Shown piece after piece: positions 36,556-44,225 of a stretch of 64,000 nucleotides of DNA; the stretch's first letter is position 1, and every line of letters begins with the position of its first letter. The stretch covers positions 189,350 to 253,349 of the forward strand of contig CAKRCS010000002.1 of NCBI GenBank assembly GCA_934307695.1, given 5' to 3'. Origin of the DNA: an uncultured Agathobacter sp. (GTDB lineage Bacteria; Bacillota; Clostridia; Lachnospirales; Lachnospiraceae). The notes under the pieces are model-generated. The model was not told the DNA's origin. It did not search any database and was given only the letters and a program-made list of their open reading frames with translations. A program made the position numbers and the translations under genes.

Positions 36556-37359
36556 ATGCTTTGGGATACTCACATGCACTGCCACTATTCCGGCGACAGT
36601 GATGCCTCTCCGGAGTCCATGATCCGGGCCGCCCTCGAAAAAGGACTTGACGGCATCTGCTTTACGGATCATCTGGATCTGGATTACCGGGAAGAACTGG
36701 GATTGTTTTCGCTGGATTTTGACTCTTACCAGAAAGAGATCCGGCAGCTTATCGACCGTTACGCCGACCGGCTTTCAATTCGCTGGGGCATCGAGCTCGG
36801 ACTTCAGCCGCATGTCAAGGAGGAAAACCGCGCCATCACACAGTCCTATCCCTTTGATTTTGTCATCGGCTCGTCCCATTGCGTCGACTGCATGGATATC
36901 TATTACCCTGCATACTATGAGGGCAAGACGGAAAAGGAGGCTTACCGCCACTACTTCGAGGCGGTTCTTTCCAATGTCCTCTCCGATGCGGATTACGATG
37001 TCTACGGACACCTTGACTATGTTGTTCGCTATGGGCCGAACAAAAATCAGTTCTACACTTACCGTTCCTACGCCGATATCATTGACGAGATCCTGCGCGA
37101 GCTGATTGCCCGCGGCAAGGGAATTGAGATCAACACTGCCGGATTTAAGTATGGACTCGGTCACCCGAATCCGACCGAGGATATCCTGCGGCGTTACCGC
37201 AGTCTCGGCGGCGAGATCATCACGATCGGTGCCGACGGTCACAGACCGGAGCATGTCGCTTATGACTTTGCAAAGGTGCCTGCAATCCTGCGCGATGCGG
37301 GATTTACCTACTACACCGTTTTTACCCAGAGGGAGCCTGCATTTCTTCCGCTCCCTTAG
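36556..37359 (+). CDS. PHP-domain histidinol-phosphatase family protein (HisJ/HisK-like)
   Basis: The 267-residue product is a PHP metallophosphoesterase. Metal ligands are visible in D-T-H-M-H-C-H-Y-S-G-D at the N-terminus, F-T-D-H-L-D, G-I-E-L-G, G-S-S-H, G-H-L-D, E-I-N-T-A-G and D-G-H near the C-terminus. HisK-type members dephosphorylate histidinol phosphate, but no other his genes are in the window, so the substrate is not certain. AGAAGGGAG precedes the ATG at 10 bases and is predicted to be paired in the leader RNA described above. It is one of the few plus-strand genes and ends at a very strong shared terminator. Confidence 0.88.
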   Translation: MLWDTHMHCHYSGDSDASPESMIRAALEKGLDGICFTDHLDLDYREELGLFSLDFDSYQKEIRQLIDRYADRLSIRWGIELGLQPHVKEENRAITQSYPFDFVIGSSHCVDCMDIYYPAYYEGKTEKEAYRHYFEAVLSNVLSDADYDVYGHLDYVVRYGPNKNQFYTYRSYADIIDEILRELIARGKGIEINTAGFKYGLGHPNPTEDILRRYRSLGGEIITIGADGHRPEHVAYDFAKVPAILRDAGFTYYTVFTQREPAFLPLP

Positions 37360-37360
37360 C

Positions 37361-37421
37361 AATTTCTATAAAGTAAAAAAAGACGTTTTCCTGCCTTTTG
37401 TTGCAGGAAAACGTCTTTTTT
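37361..37421. terminator. Bidirectional terminator between the PHP gene and metI
   Basis: A perfect stem of about 18 bp (AAAAAGACGTTTTCCTGC and its complement) with an 8-base loop and T runs on both strands. The 16 bases before it (37361-37376) match the 3' half of the palindromic intergenic repeat at 51452-51480. Confidence 0.95.
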
Positions 37422-38084
37422 CTAGTTATGTCTGCGGTCAAGCTTCTTGGAAAGCATCATACCGATTCCCTGAAGAATCTGAACCAGTACGACCAGTATA
37501 ACGATCGTCACGATCATGATGTCCGTCTCATAGCGGTAATAACCGTAACGGATTGCAATATCTCCAAGTCCGCCGCCGCCAACAACTCCTGCCATTGCAG
37601 AGTAGCCGAGGATTGTTCCGATTGCGATCGTCACACCAACAAGTAGTGAGGTTCTCGCTTCCGCGAGCAGTACCTTCCATATAATCGTAAAGGTTCCTGC
37701 TCCCATGCTCTGTGCAGCCTCGATCACGCCCTTGTCCACTTCCTTTAAGGAGGACTCCACCATGCGTCCGATAAACGGTGCCGCCGCGATCGTAAGCGGT
37801 ACGATTGTCGCAACCGCGCCATAGCTCTGTCCGACGATCAGCTTGGTAAGCGGCATAACCAGAATGAGGAGGATCAAAAACGGGATGCTTCGGGTAAGGT
37901 TTACGATAAAGTCCAGAATCCGGTATACGACCGCATTCGGTCGGATTCCATCCTTGTCGGTGACTGCGAGCACGATTCCCATCGGAAGCCCGATCAGATA
38001 CCCGAAAAAGGTGGAAAGTAACGTCATATATAAAGTTGCTGCCGTTCCCTCTAACAGCATGTTTCTAATTGTTTCATCCAACAA
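37422..38084 (-). CDS. metI: Methionine-type ABC transporter permease (MetI-like)
   Basis: The 220-residue membrane protein has five or six transmembrane helices and the inner-membrane permease signature A-A-P-F-I-G-R-M-V-E-S-S-L...E-A-A-Q-S-M-G-A. The N-terminal half (T-L-Y-M-T-L-L-S-T-F-F-G-Y-L-I-G-L-P-M-G) and the end V-G-G-G-G-L-G-D-I-A-I-R-Y-G-Y are typical of MetI. The start codon is TTG at 38084, with GGAGG 9 bases upstream, overlapping the end of metN by 11 bases. Together with MetN it forms the membrane and motor part of a methionine importer. Confidence 0.94.
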   Translation of the reverse strand: MLDETIRNMLLEGTAATLYMTLLSTFFGYLIGLPMGIVLAVTDKDGIRPNAVVYRILDFIVNLTRSIPFLILLILVMPLTKLIVGQSYGAVATIVPLTIAAAPFIGRMVESSLKEVDKGVIEAAQSMGAGTFTIIWKVLLAEARTSLLVGVTIAIGTILGYSAMAGVVGGGGLGDIAIRYGYYRYETDIMIVTIVILVVLVQILQGIGMMLSKKLDRRHN

Positions 38085-39084
38085 TGGAATCCACCTCCTC
38101 TACTCCGAGATTTTTTTCTTTGAAGTATGCAATCATTCCATCCGCGATCTTTTCCTCCTCCGGAAGCTGTAGGATCATCTCGCCCTCCGCATTTCCATTG
38201 ATTGTGCGCGTGTTGGCATAAAGAATGTTAAGCGGGGTATGGTATTCCAGGATCACATTTCCGATCAGCGGCTCAAACGCCGTCTTTCCATCGAAGGTTA
38301 CACGGATCATGCGCTTTCCGTTCATCTGTGTCACATACGCAAAGTCATTAAAGATCAGCTTCTTTGCCGCCTCTGTCTTTGGTGCGCGGAACAGCTCCTC
38401 CACCGATCCGATCTCCGCGATCCTGCCGTGGTCAAGCACCGCAACCTTGGTGCAGATCTCCTGGATGACCGCCATCTCATGCGTTATGACAACGATCGTG
38501 ATGCCATATTTCTGATTGATCTCTTTTAACAGGGACAGAATCGACTTGGTCGTCTGCGGGTCGAGTGCGCTCGTTGCCTCATCGCAAAGCAGGATCTTTG
38601 GGCTGCTTGCAAGCACTCTTGCGATTGCAACACGCTGCTTCTGTCCGCCGGACAGCTGCGAAGGGTATGCCTTTTCCTTGTCACTTAACCCGACAGTCTC
38701 CAAAAACTGCCGTGCGCGCTCTCTTGCTTCTTTCTTACGCACGCCCGCGATCTCCAGCGGAAAGCATACATTGTCCAGCACATTTCTTTGCATGAGCAGA
38801 TTGAAATGCTGGAAGATCATTCCAATCTCCTGCCGTTTTTTCCGCAGCTCCCACTCCTTTAGCTTCATAATGTCCTTGTCGTCGACAAAAATTTCGCCTT
38901 TGTCCGGCTTTTCAAGCAGATTCAGGCAGCGTACCAGCGTACTCTTTCCGGCTCCGGAAAGACCGATGATTCCAAAAATGTCTCCCTTTTCAATGGAAAA
39001 GCTGACATCTTTTACCGCGTCTACCGTGCCCTCGCTCGTCTGAAACGTCTTGCTGATATTTATCGCGCGAATGATTTCTTCCAT
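38074..39084 (-). CDS. metN: Methionine-type ABC transporter ATP-binding protein (MetN-like)
   Basis: The 336-residue ATPase has Walker A G-L-S-G-A-G-K-S-T, Q-loop, signature L-S-G-G-Q-K-Q-R, Walker B I-L-L-C-D-E-A-T-S-A-L-D and H-loop V-I-T-H-E. A C-terminal NIL domain (about 260-336) follows, which in MetN binds methionine and shuts the transporter when methionine is high. The start is at 39084 with AGAGAG upstream. A hairpin-rich 135-base gap separates it from the fused binding-protein gene upstream. Confidence 0.95.
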   Translation of the reverse strand: MEEIIRAINISKTFQTSEGTVDAVKDVSFSIEKGDIFGIIGLSGAGKSTLVRCLNLLEKPDKGEIFVDDKDIMKLKEWELRKKRQEIGMIFQHFNLLMQRNVLDNVCFPLEIAGVRKKEARERARQFLETVGLSDKEKAYPSQLSGGQKQRVAIARVLASSPKILLCDEATSALDPQTTKSILSLLKEINQKYGITIVVITHEMAVIQEICTKVAVLDHGRIAEIGSVEELFRAPKTEAAKKLIFNDFAYVTQMNGKRMIRVTFDGKTAFEPLIGNVILEYHTPLNILYANTRTINGNAEGEMILQLPEEEKIADGMIAYFKEKNLGVEEVDSIVG

Positions 39085-39172
39085 GCGTATTCTCTCTTTC
39101 TAAATAATTAAAATCCCGTTGCGTAACGCGCACACTCACAAAAGTACCGTCCGTACCGCGCTTTCACAACGT

Positions 39173-39201
39173 GCAAAAGTGTGCGTTAGGCGCACACTTT
39201 T
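39173..39201 (-). promoter_or_regulatory. Hairpin between the fused binding protein gene and metN
   Basis: An 11-bp perfect stem AAAAGTGTGCG/CGCACACTTTT with a 5-base loop, 19 bases after the stop codon at 39220. Only TTTT at the arm base serves as U tract, so termination would be partial. Such a hairpin could set the ratio of the two transporter halves or protect the upstream mRNA from 3' decay. Confidence 0.6.
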
Positions 39202-39219
39202 ACGTTCGGTATGGTTCGT

Positions 39220-40854
39220 TTAGTTGAATGGGATTACTGCTCCATCGTAGGTTTCATTGATATAGTTGGTAATCTCATCAGACTTTAAGGTCTCGACCAA
39301 TGCCTGAATTGCTTCGCTATTCTCGTTGCCTTCCTTTACTGCGATGACATTTACATAAGTCTTTGCAGCTTCGGAATCGGATGTCTCATAAGCGATGGAA
39401 TCCTTTGCTACGGAAAATCCTGCCTGAAGTGCATAGTTGCCATTCAATACAACAAATGCGACCTCATCCTTTACTCTGGCTACCTGTGCAGCCTCAAGCT
39501 CCTGGATCTTGATATTCTTCGGATTACTCTCGATATCCTTTACGGTTGCGCTAAGTCCTGCGCCATCCTTTAAAGTAATGATTCCGTTATCCTGTAACAG
39601 AAGCAGCGCTCTTGCCTCGTTGGTGGTATCGTTTGGTACTGCGATGGTATCTCCATCTGCAAGATCATCCAGTGAGCTCTTTGTTCCCGGATAGATTCCG
39701 AATGGCTCGTAGTGGATGCCTCCTGCGTTTACTAAGTGTGTTCCCTTCTCCTCATTGAAGTTGTCAAGGTAAGGAATGTGCTGGAAATAGTTTGCGTCAA
39801 AATCGCCGCTCTCTACTACAAGGTTTGGCTGTACATAATCATCAAATACGGTTACTTCCAGATCCCAGCCCTTTGCTGCCAGAAGCGGAGCTGCCTGTTC
39901 AAGGATCTCAGCATGTGGAGTTGCGCTTGCTGCAACCTTGATGGTTCCCTTCGTCTCTACCTGCTGTGCATCATCTGCTGCTGTATCATCTGCTGTGCCT
40001 TCTACTACACCACCCTCTACTACGAGGCTGTCAATGTCAACAGAGCTTCCGTATACCGGCTCAAGGGTTGCCTTGTAATCTGCATGGAAGAACTGCTCAT
40101 CTGCAAGTGCCTTGATCTCATCATTGATCCATGTCAATAAGGTTTCATTTCCTTTTGATACTGCCGGGGCAATGGTGTCCAGGTTACCGATGGATTCAAT
40201 TCCTACGCTGAATCCGTCATTCTGTAATGCCCATGCAAGAACTTCGGTGTTATCTGTGGAGAATGCATCTCCTCTTCCGTCTAACAGTGCGTTGTATGCC
40301 TCAGTATACTGGTCAAACTTAACCAGCTCGATATCCGGGTAGTTCTCTGAGAAATAAGTCTCTGCTGTGGTTCCCTTTGTAACGATCAGCTTCTTGCCGT
40401 TTAACTCATCCGCAGATGTGATCAGAGCGCTGTCCGGTGATACAACACCAAGTGCCACCTTCATGTAAGGAAGTGCGAAGTCAACGGATTCCGCTCTCTC
40501 TGCGGTTACGGTGAAGTTTGCAAGGATAATATCTACCTTGCCGGATTTTAAATACTCAACGCGGTTTGCTGCGTCCGTAGATACATACTCTACTTCCACG
40601 CCCAGATCCTTTGCCAGTCTGTCGCCAAAATAAATATCGTATCCCTGATAATCTCCATTCTCATCTACATAACCGAATGGATTTTTGTCGCTGAAAACGC
40701 CGATCTTGACCGTTCCGCTCTCTTTGATCTCGTCAAGGGTACGGTAAACAACATTTCCATCGCCTGCATCGGAAGTCTTATCTGAGCCGCCACAGCCCAC
40801 AAAAGCTCCCAATGCCAAAACAAGTGCCAGTAATAATGTCAGAATCTTTTTCAT
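39220..40854 (-). CDS. Fused substrate-binding lipoprotein: SBP_bac_3 domain plus MetQ/NlpA domain
   Basis: The 544-residue protein starts with a lipoprotein signal, lipidated at C21 (A-F-V-G-C-G-G). Residues about 40-280 are a polar amino-acid binding protein (SBP_bac_3): V-K-I-G-V-F-S-D-K-N-P-F-G, Y-Q-G-Y-D-I-Y-F, V-D-I-I-L-A-N-F-T-V-T-A-E-R. An acidic linker (about 283-302, Asp/Ala/Glu/Thr) joins a complete MetQ/NlpA-type domain (about 305-544): I-K-V-A-A-S-A-T-P-H-A-E-I-L, D-A-N-Y-F-Q-H, A-V-P-N-D-T-T-N-E-A-R-A-L. The two parts belong to different binding-protein families and are flanked by the two matching ABC systems, so one lipoprotein may feed both. Confidence 0.93.
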   Translation of the reverse strand: MKKILTLLLALVLALGAFVGCGGSDKTSDAGDGNVVYRTLDEIKESGTVKIGVFSDKNPFGYVDENGDYQGYDIYFGDRLAKDLGVEVEYVSTDAANRVEYLKSGKVDIILANFTVTAERAESVDFALPYMKVALGVVSPDSALITSADELNGKKLIVTKGTTAETYFSENYPDIELVKFDQYTEAYNALLDGRGDAFSTDNTEVLAWALQNDGFSVGIESIGNLDTIAPAVSKGNETLLTWINDEIKALADEQFFHADYKATLEPVYGSSVDIDSLVVEGGVVEGTADDTAADDAQQVETKGTIKVAASATPHAEILEQAAPLLAAKGWDLEVTVFDDYVQPNLVVESGDFDANYFQHIPYLDNFNEEKGTHLVNAGGIHYEPFGIYPGTKSSLDDLADGDTIAVPNDTTNEARALLLLQDNGIITLKDGAGLSATVKDIESNPKNIKIQELEAAQVARVKDEVAFVVLNGNYALQAGFSVAKDSIAYETSDSEAAKTYVNVIAVKEGNENSEAIQALVETLKSDEITNYINETYDGAVIPFN

Positions 40855-41615
40855 GCTTTTTCTCCTCCTCTTGCATAAATAAATGTATTCAAAAACCGTC
40901 TTGCACGATCGGTTTCTGGCTGTGTGAAAAATTTTTCCGGCGGAGCCGCTTCTACGATTTTTCCGCCATCTAAGAAAATGATCTTGTCTGCAACCGCTCT
41001 CGCGAATTGCATCTCATGTGTCACGATAAGCATCGTGTAACCCTCTGCCGCGAGTTCTACGACAACATCCAAAACCTCTCTGACCATCTCCGGGTCGAGT
41101 GCTGCCGTGATCTCATCCATAAGAAGGATCTCCGGTTTTAAGATGAGCGCCCGCACGATCGCGACACGCTGCTTCTGCCCGCCGGACAGTTGTCCGGGAT
41201 ATGCATCCTTTTTGTCCAAAAGCCCGACACGGTCAAGTAACTTTTCCGCTTCCTCGATTGCTTCTTTCTTTTGTCTGCCCTGCACCTTAACGGGGCCTAA
41301 AATAATATTGTCAAGCACACTCATGTGTGGAAACAGTTCGTAATTCTGGAAAACCATTCCGATCTTCTGTCTGACCCTGGGCCAGTTGGTTCTGCTTTGT
41401 GTGATCACTTCTCCATCTAAAAGTATCTGCCCGGACTGAATCTGCTCCAGCCCGTTCATACATCGAAGGAAGGTGCTTTTCCCGCATCCGGAGGGTCCGA
41501 TCACCACGATCACCTCTCCCTTATGTAAGGAAAGGGAAACATCACTTAGCACTTCTCCCTCGCCATAATTTTTACTGATATGCTTTGCTTCCAGTACAAC
41601 CGGCTGTTCTGCCAT
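40851..41615 (-). CDS. Polar amino acid ABC transporter ATP-binding protein
   Basis: The 254-residue ATPase of the GlnQ/PAAT type has Walker A G-P-S-G-C-G-K-S-T, the Q-loop in F-Q-N-Y-E-L-F-P-H, signature L-S-G-G-Q-K-Q-R, Walker B I-L-L-M-D-E-I-T-A-A-L-D and H-loop V-T-H-E-M. Walker B has I-T-A-A in place of the common P-T-S-A. It overlaps the start of the fused binding-protein gene by 4 bases (ATGA), showing translational coupling. TGAGGTGAGGAT precedes its ATG. Confidence 0.95.
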   Translation of the reverse strand: MAEQPVVLEAKHISKNYGEGEVLSDVSLSLHKGEVIVVIGPSGCGKSTFLRCMNGLEQIQSGQILLDGEVITQSRTNWPRVRQKIGMVFQNYELFPHMSVLDNIILGPVKVQGRQKKEAIEEAEKLLDRVGLLDKKDAYPGQLSGGQKQRVAIVRALILKPEILLMDEITAALDPEMVREVLDVVVELAAEGYTMLIVTHEMQFARAVADKIIFLDGGKIVEAAPPEKFFTQPETDRARRFLNTFIYARGGEKA

Positions 41616-41663
41616 ATCCTCACCTCATTTTCTTGGAAGTCGTTATTGTCTGTAATTTGCAGC

Positions 41664-42344
41664 CTAGGCTGCTTTCCATTTTTTCTCCAGATGCTTTGCT
41701 GCCAGCGAGATCGGCCAGCAGGTGAAAAAATATAGGAAGAAAATCGCTCCGTATATCCACAACGCTGCATCCGGAACCGTGTACCGGTTCGCCTCGATGA
41801 TCTGCTGTGCAACCTTTAGCACCTCGACCACTCCGATCAGTGCAACCAGCGAAGTCGTTTTTATCATTCGTGTTGTCAGGTTGATTGCCAGCGGGATCAG
41901 TCTCGTCACGATCTGTGGGATAATGACGTATCTGTATACCTGCTTTTGCGTAAGCCCGACTGCTGCACCGCTCTCGTATTGATGCTTCGGGATGGAGATA
42001 AGTGCACCACGCACCAGATCTCCCATCTCTGCGGTTCCCCACAGTGTGAACACGATCACCGCGCTCAGCTCTCCGGATAGGTTCAGCCGGAATGATCTCG
42101 CCAGCCCGAAAAATACCAAAAACAGTAGCACAAGCTGTGGCATGATCCGGACAAATTCCAGATAGATCTTTGTCAGTGCCTTTGTGACCGGGTTCTTAAC
42201 GGTCATCAGCATTCCAAGCAGGATACCGAACATGATCGACAGTGCAACCGCGATCAGTGAGATCCGGATCGTAATCCATAGTCCGTATAGAAGTCTTGCG
42301 AAGTTGTTTCCCATGAACAGAACTCTAATTCCCAAATCCTGCAT
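41664..42344 (-). CDS. Polar amino acid ABC transporter permease, second subunit
   Basis: The 226-residue membrane protein has the HisMQ-type features L-L-Y-G-L-W-I-T-I-R-I-S, Y-L-E-F-V-R-I-M-P-Q-L-V-L-L and the EAA-like loop G-A-L-I-S-I-P-K-H-Q-Y-E-S-G-A-A-V-G-L-T. About five transmembrane helices are visible. GAGGAGGTTACGGT precedes the ATG. It overlaps the end of the other permease gene by 20 bases and is followed by the ATPase gene. Confidence 0.94.
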   Translation of the reverse strand: MQDLGIRVLFMGNNFARLLYGLWITIRISLIAVALSIMFGILLGMLMTVKNPVTKALTKIYLEFVRIMPQLVLLFLVFFGLARSFRLNLSGELSAVIVFTLWGTAEMGDLVRGALISIPKHQYESGAAVGLTQKQVYRYVIIPQIVTRLIPLAINLTTRMIKTTSLVALIGVVEVLKVAQQIIEANRYTVPDAALWIYGAIFFLYFFTCWPISLAAKHLEKKWKAA

Positions 42345-42984
42345 ACCGTAACCTCCTCTCCAGTACCGTTGCCAGTATCGTAATCGGTAACAGTATGATC
42401 AGATATGCAGCCACCAGCATGAGCAGCGCTTCATCTGTCTTGTAGTAGAGACCTATGAGATCCTTTGCCACATACATCAGATCTGCCAGCGCCACAACGC
42501 TGAATACGGATGTCTCTTTTATCAGGAACACCATGTTTGCACATAGTGCCGGGACTGATACGGACAATGCCTGCGGAAGAACCACATATCTTACGATCTG
42601 GCTTCTTCTCATTCCGAGTGCCAGTGCCGATTCCTCCTGTCCTTTGTCCACCGCTTCAATCCCGCTTCGGAATGCCTCCGCCATGTAACTGCCTCCTAAG
42701 AAGCAGAGCCCGATGATCGCACAGCCCTTGGAGCTGATGCTGATGCCTGCTTTCGGTAATCCAAAGTATAACAAAAACAGTTGTACCAGAAGCGGTGTGT
42801 TGCGGGATAACTCGATGTATATGGCTGCGATCGTTTTTAGTACCGGTACTTTAAAATACTGAATACAGGCGATCAGAAGTCCTACCACCAGTGAAAGTGC
42901 GATTCCGATCAGACCAATGCTAAGTGTCAGCCCCGCCGCCTTGACGTATAGCGGTGTGTATTCAGCTATAAACTGCGTATCCAT
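42325..42984 (-). CDS. Polar amino acid ABC transporter permease, first subunit
   Basis: The 219-residue membrane protein opens the six-gene transport run. It has A-A-G-L-T-L-S-I-G-L-I-G-I-A-L-S-L-V-V-G, Y-I-E-L-S-R-N-T-P-L-L-V-Q-L-F and the permease loop F-R-S-G-I-E-A-V-D-K-G-Q-E-E-S-A-L-A-L-G. With the second permease it would form a heterodimeric channel. AAAGGAAGCGACAAG precedes the ATG. A consensus promoter and LysR-type half-sites lie upstream. Confidence 0.94.
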   Translation of the reverse strand: MDTQFIAEYTPLYVKAAGLTLSIGLIGIALSLVVGLLIACIQYFKVPVLKTIAAIYIELSRNTPLLVQLFLLYFGLPKAGISISSKGCAIIGLCFLGGSYMAEAFRSGIEAVDKGQEESALALGMRRSQIVRYVVLPQALSVSVPALCANMVFLIKETSVFSVVALADLMYVAKDLIGLYYKTDEALLMLVAAYLIILLPITILATVLERRLRYAGFGN

Positions 42985-43055
42985 CTTGTCGCTTCCTTTC
43001 CGGTTGATCGAATCTTCCTTTTTCCTACTGCATCGGTAGGTTTTATTTTTCTCTC

Positions 43056-43084
43056 ATTATATGTATCCGGGCTGCTATTGTAAA
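43056..43084 (-). promoter_or_regulatory. SigA-type promoter of the double ABC transporter run
   Basis: On the minus strand TTTACA (43079-43084), exactly 17 bases, TATAAT (43056-43061), about 70 bases upstream of the first permease start. Confidence 0.85.
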
Positions 43085-43096
43085 ATTCTTAAACTT

Positions 43097-43125
43097 TATA
43101 GCTAGTTATAGTTTGTTTCTATAAC
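43097..43125. promoter_or_regulatory. Probable LysR-type regulator binding sites
   Basis: Two overlapping inverted repeats end 12 bases upstream of the -35 box: TATAGCTAGTTATA (43097-43110) and GTTATAG-N7-CTATAAC (43105-43125). Dyads of this size just upstream of a promoter fit LysR-type activator sites. The nearby LysR gene at 43291-44202 is the obvious candidate regulator. Confidence 0.6.
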
Positions 43126-43129
43126 GAAA

Positions 43130-43252
43130 CAAAGAGTCACTTTGTGACTCTTTGCGCGCCCGTGTGGGCACGCAAGTGCATCTTCAGCTCCACACGGGTC
43201 GCATCCCTGCGGAGCATTTTTGCTTTATAGGAAAAGGAATTTCCTATAAAGC
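43130..43252. repeat. Composite intergenic repeat with three stems, palindrome copy 2
   Basis: Three inverted repeats in a row: AAAGAGTCAC/GTGACTCTTT with a 3-base loop; CCCGTGTGG/CCACACGGG around about 22 bases; and GCTTTATAGGAAA/TTTCCTATAAAGC (43222-43252). The left part shares an 18-mer with 9146-9163. The right 56 bases (43197-43252) are nearly identical to 51425-51480. Confidence 0.75.
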
Positions 43253-43254
43253 AA

Positions 43255-43295
43255 AAAAACTGCCAGCCACATCCCGTGACTGACAGCTTTTTATT
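43255..43295 (-). terminator. Terminator of the LysR gene
   Basis: On the minus strand GCTGTCAGTCAC pairs with GTGGCTGGCAGT (with G-T pairs) around GGGAT and a long T run follows. The hairpin begins at the stop codon. Confidence 0.85.
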
Positions 43296-44202
43296 TTAAT
43301 GCCTTGTCTTCGTATTTGGATAGCTCCTCGATGTACTTCTTTCCGAGAGAGCTTATCATGACACCCTTGCGGGAAAGATATCCGATCGTCATAGTCTCGT
43401 CCGAATGCAGGCGCACCGCACAGTAATCCGAACCGTTTAATTCTTCACAGATGATACCGGAGCAAAGCGTGTAACCGTTTAGACCTACCATGAGATTTAA
43501 CAGAGTGGCACGGTCGCTGGCGCGGATCAACTGCTTATAGTGGTAAGTGCTGAGCACCTCCTCCGCAAAATAGAAGGAATTGTTCTTCCCCTGGTCGAAT
43601 GCCAGACACGGGTACTCCTCCAGTTCCTCCAGTGTGATTTCCTCCCGGTCTGCGAGCGGATGTCCTTTCCACATGTAGACGTAAATGTGGCAGTCGAGGA
43701 TCGGGTGGAACACCAGCCCGTTTTCCGCAAACAGCTTGTTTAACACCTTCTGGTTAAATTCGTTGAGATAGAGGATTCCGATCTCACTCTTGAAATTCTT
43801 GACATTCTCGATAACCTCGTAGGTCTTCGTCTCATAAATCGCGAACTCGTACTCATCAATTCCGAACTGTTTGACCATCTCCACAAACGCCTTTACCGCA
43901 AAGGTATAGTGTTGCGTTGACACACCGAATTTCTTTTTGATGCTGCCCTTATCGATGTACTTTGTCTCGATCAGTCCGTATTGCTCTACGACCTGCCGCG
44001 CATAGCCGATAAACTCCTCTCCCTCGGTCGTGGTAAATACGCCCTTATTGTTACGGATGAATACCTCGATCCCGATCTCCTCCTCCAGCTCCTTGATTGC
44101 CGAGGAAAGGCTCGGCTGGGAGATAAACAGCTTTTTTGCAGCTTTATTCATGGATTTGGATTCTGCTACCGTAATAATATATCGCAACTGTGTCAGTGTC
44201 AT
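43291..44202 (-). CDS. LysR-family transcriptional regulator
   Basis: The 303-residue protein has an N-terminal winged HTH (M-T-L-T-Q-L-R-Y-I-I-T-V-A-E...A-A-K-K-L-F-I-S-Q-P-S-L-S-S-A-I-K-E-L-E) and a LysR effector domain from about residue 90. It lies between the rhodanese-TtcA gene (23 bases upstream) and the double ABC transporter run, whose promoter carries LysR-like dyads. A role as sulfur or amino-acid-dependent activator is inferred from this context; related LysR proteins (CysL, CmbR, MetR) control cysteine and methionine genes. The effector cannot be read from sequence. Confidence 0.92.
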   Translation of the reverse strand: MTLTQLRYIITVAESKSMNKAAKKLFISQPSLSSAIKELEEEIGIEVFIRNNKGVFTTTEGEEFIGYARQVVEQYGLIETKYIDKGSIKKKFGVSTQHYTFAVKAFVEMVKQFGIDEYEFAIYETKTYEVIENVKNFKSEIGILYLNEFNQKVLNKLFAENGLVFHPILDCHIYVYMWKGHPLADREEITLEELEEYPCLAFDQGKNNSFYFAEEVLSTYHYKQLIRASDRATLLNLMVGLNGYTLCSGIICEELNGSDYCAVRLHSDETMTIGYLSRKGVMISSLGKKYIEELSKYEDKALK

Positions 44203-44225
44203 AGCCCATTCCGCCCTTTTTCGTC

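Noticed and set aside
42985..43130. S-box or T-box leader before the transporter run
   Set aside because: Neither the SAM-I core nor a T-box TGGNACC antiterminator was found; the region holds a promoter and LysR-like dyads instead.
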